From contig NZ_LWMT01000274.1 of assembly GCF_001639265.1 (NCBI RefSeq), positions 1 through 37,740 of the forward strand: 37,740 nucleotides of DNA. Direction: 5' to 3'. Shown here piece after piece: positions 36,178 through 37,740 of the stretch. The translations under genes and the position numbers were made by a program. The stretch's first letter is position 1. Every line of letters begins with the position of its first letter. This DNA is from Methanobrevibacter filiformis (GTDB taxonomy: Archaea > Methanobacteriota > Methanobacteria > Methanobacteriales > Methanobacteriaceae). Under the pieces are notes generated by a model, which worked only from the letters and a program-made list of their open reading frames with translations, had not been told where the DNA came from and searched no databases.

Positions 36178-36981
36178 ATGGATGATAAAGATATAAGTTT
36201 TAGGGATGCATTTAGGGTTTTTTGGGATGTTGATGAGGAACGAGAAAAAAATAAAAAAACAGCACAAAAAATATTGAAAAAGTTTCCTAATGTGGTTGGT
36301 TTAGATAAGGTTTTATATGAAACTCAAATGCTATTTGATTCTCCATCATATAAAGAATGTTTTAAAATTTATGAGAGTATAATAATGTCATATCATTATG
36401 ATGATGAAAAAGATTTAGAAAATAAAGAAATAATCACAAATATGGCAATACTAAGCAATAGTGATCTCAAATATTTTATAAATCTATTCGGCAATGCTAT
36501 TTTTCTAACAAATGCATTTGGATTAGTTGGAACTTTAGCTGTTATTTTAAATGTAAAATTAGGCAGAAAACCACTTTATAATAATGTTTTAATATTTTAT
36601 AATTGGTTTATGGTAAAATTAGATGATTTTCATAATTTAAATGAGGTTAAACTTCCTAATGAAGAATTTTATAAAAAATTAAGAAAGATAAAATGGGAAA
36701 AATCATCTAAAAAATTGTTTGATCAGATACGTTTGTTATATAATAGTGTTAATAAGGTTGTTGCTGGAGAGAAAATTTCTAAAAGTACTTTTGGGGTGAA
36801 TACTGCATTAGTCTTTTCTGTGATTTTTTTATGTGGGTGTAGTGCTGTTTTAAATGAGCGTGAGCGTATTAATGATATTGATGTTATAAACGCATATAAT
36901 ACTTTTTATAAAATACTTAATGTGGATAGTGAGGATTTAAAAAAGATTTACTATCCTGTTGTACCAAATGACTCCATATAA
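36178..36981 (+). CDS. Unrecognised 267-residue protein, copy 2 of a tandem pair
   Basis: Same length and layout as the copy at 35258. The first ~100 residues are nearly identical to copy 1. Differences cluster later: GKAIFLTTAF becomes GNAIFLTNAF, DDFDNLDNVELPDEEF becomes DDFHNLNEVKLPNEEF, and YADVNMVVVGEKVSKTNWEVNSALVSA becomes YNSVNKVVAGEKISKSTFGVNTALVFS. So the C-terminal third is changing faster or the N-terminal part is being kept alike by gene conversion. A TTG at 36157 would extend it by seven residues, but the conserved ATG with GGTG is preferred. Function unknown. Confidence 0.8.
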   Translation: MDDKDISFRDAFRVFWDVDEEREKNKKTAQKILKKFPNVVGLDKVLYETQMLFDSPSYKECFKIYESIIMSYHYDDEKDLENKEIITNMAILSNSDLKYFINLFGNAIFLTNAFGLVGTLAVILNVKLGRKPLYNNVLIFYNWFMVKLDDFHNLNEVKLPNEEFYKKLRKIKWEKSSKKLFDQIRLLYNSVNKVVAGEKISKSTFGVNTALVFSVIFLCGCSAVLNERERINDIDVINAYNTFYKILNVDSEDLKKIYYPVVPNDSI

Positions 36982-37213
36982 GGTTTGGTTTTAAATTTTA
37001 TTTAATTAATAAAAATAACTAAAAATATTAAAAATAAGTGTTTAATTAAGAATAATGAAGATATAATCTTTAAAATGTATTTAGGATTTTATGTGATCTT
37101 GAATTTTAATTTAATTAAATCAAAAATTCGAAAAGTTTCATCCAGTAATAATGGTAAAATTAATAAAAAATTTGGAAAAATAATATTGGTCATATATAAT
37201 GAAAGGTGGATAG

Positions 37214-37603
37214 ATGTTATTTAATAAAAAGGTCATAATTGTATTTTTGAGTGTTTTTATATTGGGTTTTTGTTTCATGTCTAATGTAAATGCAGCTAGT
37301 TATTCAGTTAATGAAACATGGGATGAAGATATGATTCAGGATTTGATTCAGACTGAAGATATTAGTGATTTACATTTTAATAAAAGTGGGGATGGGATAT
37401 ATAAGGATATATCTTTGACTATAGATAAGAGTATTCGTTTAACTTGTGATTTGAATGTTACACTTAAAAGGATATATAAAGAAGATTATGATGGGTTTTA
37501 TATTACTGCTAATAATGTTAGTGTAAGTGGCTTTACAATAACTGGATATTCCACTGGAATATATTCAGAAGGAAGTAATATACAAATGAGGATTCGCATT
37601 TAA
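37214..37603 (+). CDS. Truncated adhesin-like protein (N-terminal remnant)
   Basis: This 129-residue frame begins with a signal peptide (MLFNKKVIIVFLSVFILGFCFMSNVNAAS) and continues as the first strands of a surface beta-helix protein: SVNETWDEDMIQDLIQ, KDISLTIDKSIRLTCDLNVTLKR, GFYITANNVSVSGFTITGYSTGIYSEGSNI. It then ends abruptly in QMRIRI. Full-length relatives run for hundreds of residues, so this is a remnant or a decayed gene, not a complete adhesin. A strong AAAGGTGG ribosome binding site is kept. What follows is T-rich and non-coding up to the window end, so no continuation is seen in any frame. Confidence 0.7.
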   Translation: MLFNKKVIIVFLSVFILGFCFMSNVNAASYSVNETWDEDMIQDLIQTEDISDLHFNKSGDGIYKDISLTIDKSIRLTCDLNVTLKRIYKEDYDGFYITANNVSVSGFTITGYSTGIYSEGSNIQMRIRI

Positions 37604-37740
37604 TGTTTCTTTATTTGTTCTATTTTATTGATTTTTTCTTTATTTTTTGTGTTTTTATGTGAGTTTTTTTTAATATTTTGTTGGTTTTGTTGAATTGTTT
37701 TTAGTTGTTCTTATTGTTTTTAGTTTGTTTAATTTTATGT
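37604..37740 (+). terminator. Strongly T-rich tract after the truncated adhesin-like gene
   Basis: About 137 bases to the window end are mainly T with some G on the + strand and hold many T4-T9 runs. Archaeal RNA polymerase terminates at such U-tracts, so this probably ends the transcript. The length is unusual for a simple terminator, and the tract may run past the window. Confidence 0.45.

Larger units (their letters stand above)
35186..37005 (+). repeat. Tandem duplication of a ~920-bp unit
   Basis: Two units, about 35186-36090 and 36109-37005, share the leader (TTGAAAAG, then a TTTGGTTATA-like stretch and TTAGATT/TTTGGTGTTATGT before the ATG), the coding region and the start of the 3' flank (AGGTTTG). 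The offset between the two ATG codons is 920 bp. Confidence 0.88.

Overview
The window is very A+T-rich (roughly 70-75% by eye) and reads as a chromosomal piece of a methanogenic archaeon of the Methanobacteriales, most likely a low-GC Methanobrevibacter. The evidence is a glycerol-1-phosphate dehydrogenase gene for archaeal ether lipids, a coenzyme F420 gene (cofC), a UPF0179 protein, archaeal-type ProRS and PheRS-beta, GGTGAT/GGAGG-type ribosome binding sites, and giant adhesin-like proteins with Pmp/NosD-type beta-helix repeats. No tRNA, rRNA or CRISPR array was recognised.

Region 1 (1-17,011) is a housekeeping core. It holds a YjbQ-family protein, pheT (-), a small His-rich membrane protein (-), valS, aroA, a cobalamin methyltransferase (cbiF/cobM) followed by a small membrane protein, rpiA (-), a small secreted protein (-), a UPF0179 protein (-), egsA (-), proS, and a tight run cofC-thiD-DUF4241. 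Intergenic gaps carry two copies of a ~170-bp element with terminal inverted repeats (5' of valS and of egsA) and three copies of a ~45-50-bp hairpin repeat. The palindrome ATAGCTAT is scattered through genes and gaps at far above chance frequency.

Region 2 (17,012-25,600) is accessory. It contains a DUF2283-like protein, then on the minus strand a 1738-residue protein of the DUF5724/DUF4132 type followed at once by a 152-residue protein ending in a ubiquitin-like RLTMLAGG tail plus two residues. This pair is the best candidate for a poorly described system. Beyond a 750-bp gap lie two tandem paralogues of unknown function, the first broken by a one-base loss in an A-run.

Region 3 (25,650-27,260) encodes the ATPase and permease of a nitrate/sulfonate/taurine-type ABC importer on the minus strand. 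Both genes use TTG starts and no binding-protein gene is present in the window.

Region 4 (27,760-37,740) is a cell-surface island. A giant adhesin-like gene (about 2455 codons if one A is restored near 32,565) has a signal peptide, a beta-helix with four exact-period 447-bp super-repeats, a NosD-like part, an Ig-like part, a basic helical part of unrecognised type, and a C-terminal array of 23-residue repeats. It is followed by a tandem duplication of an unrecognised 267-residue protein, and then by a truncated start of another adhesin-like protein.
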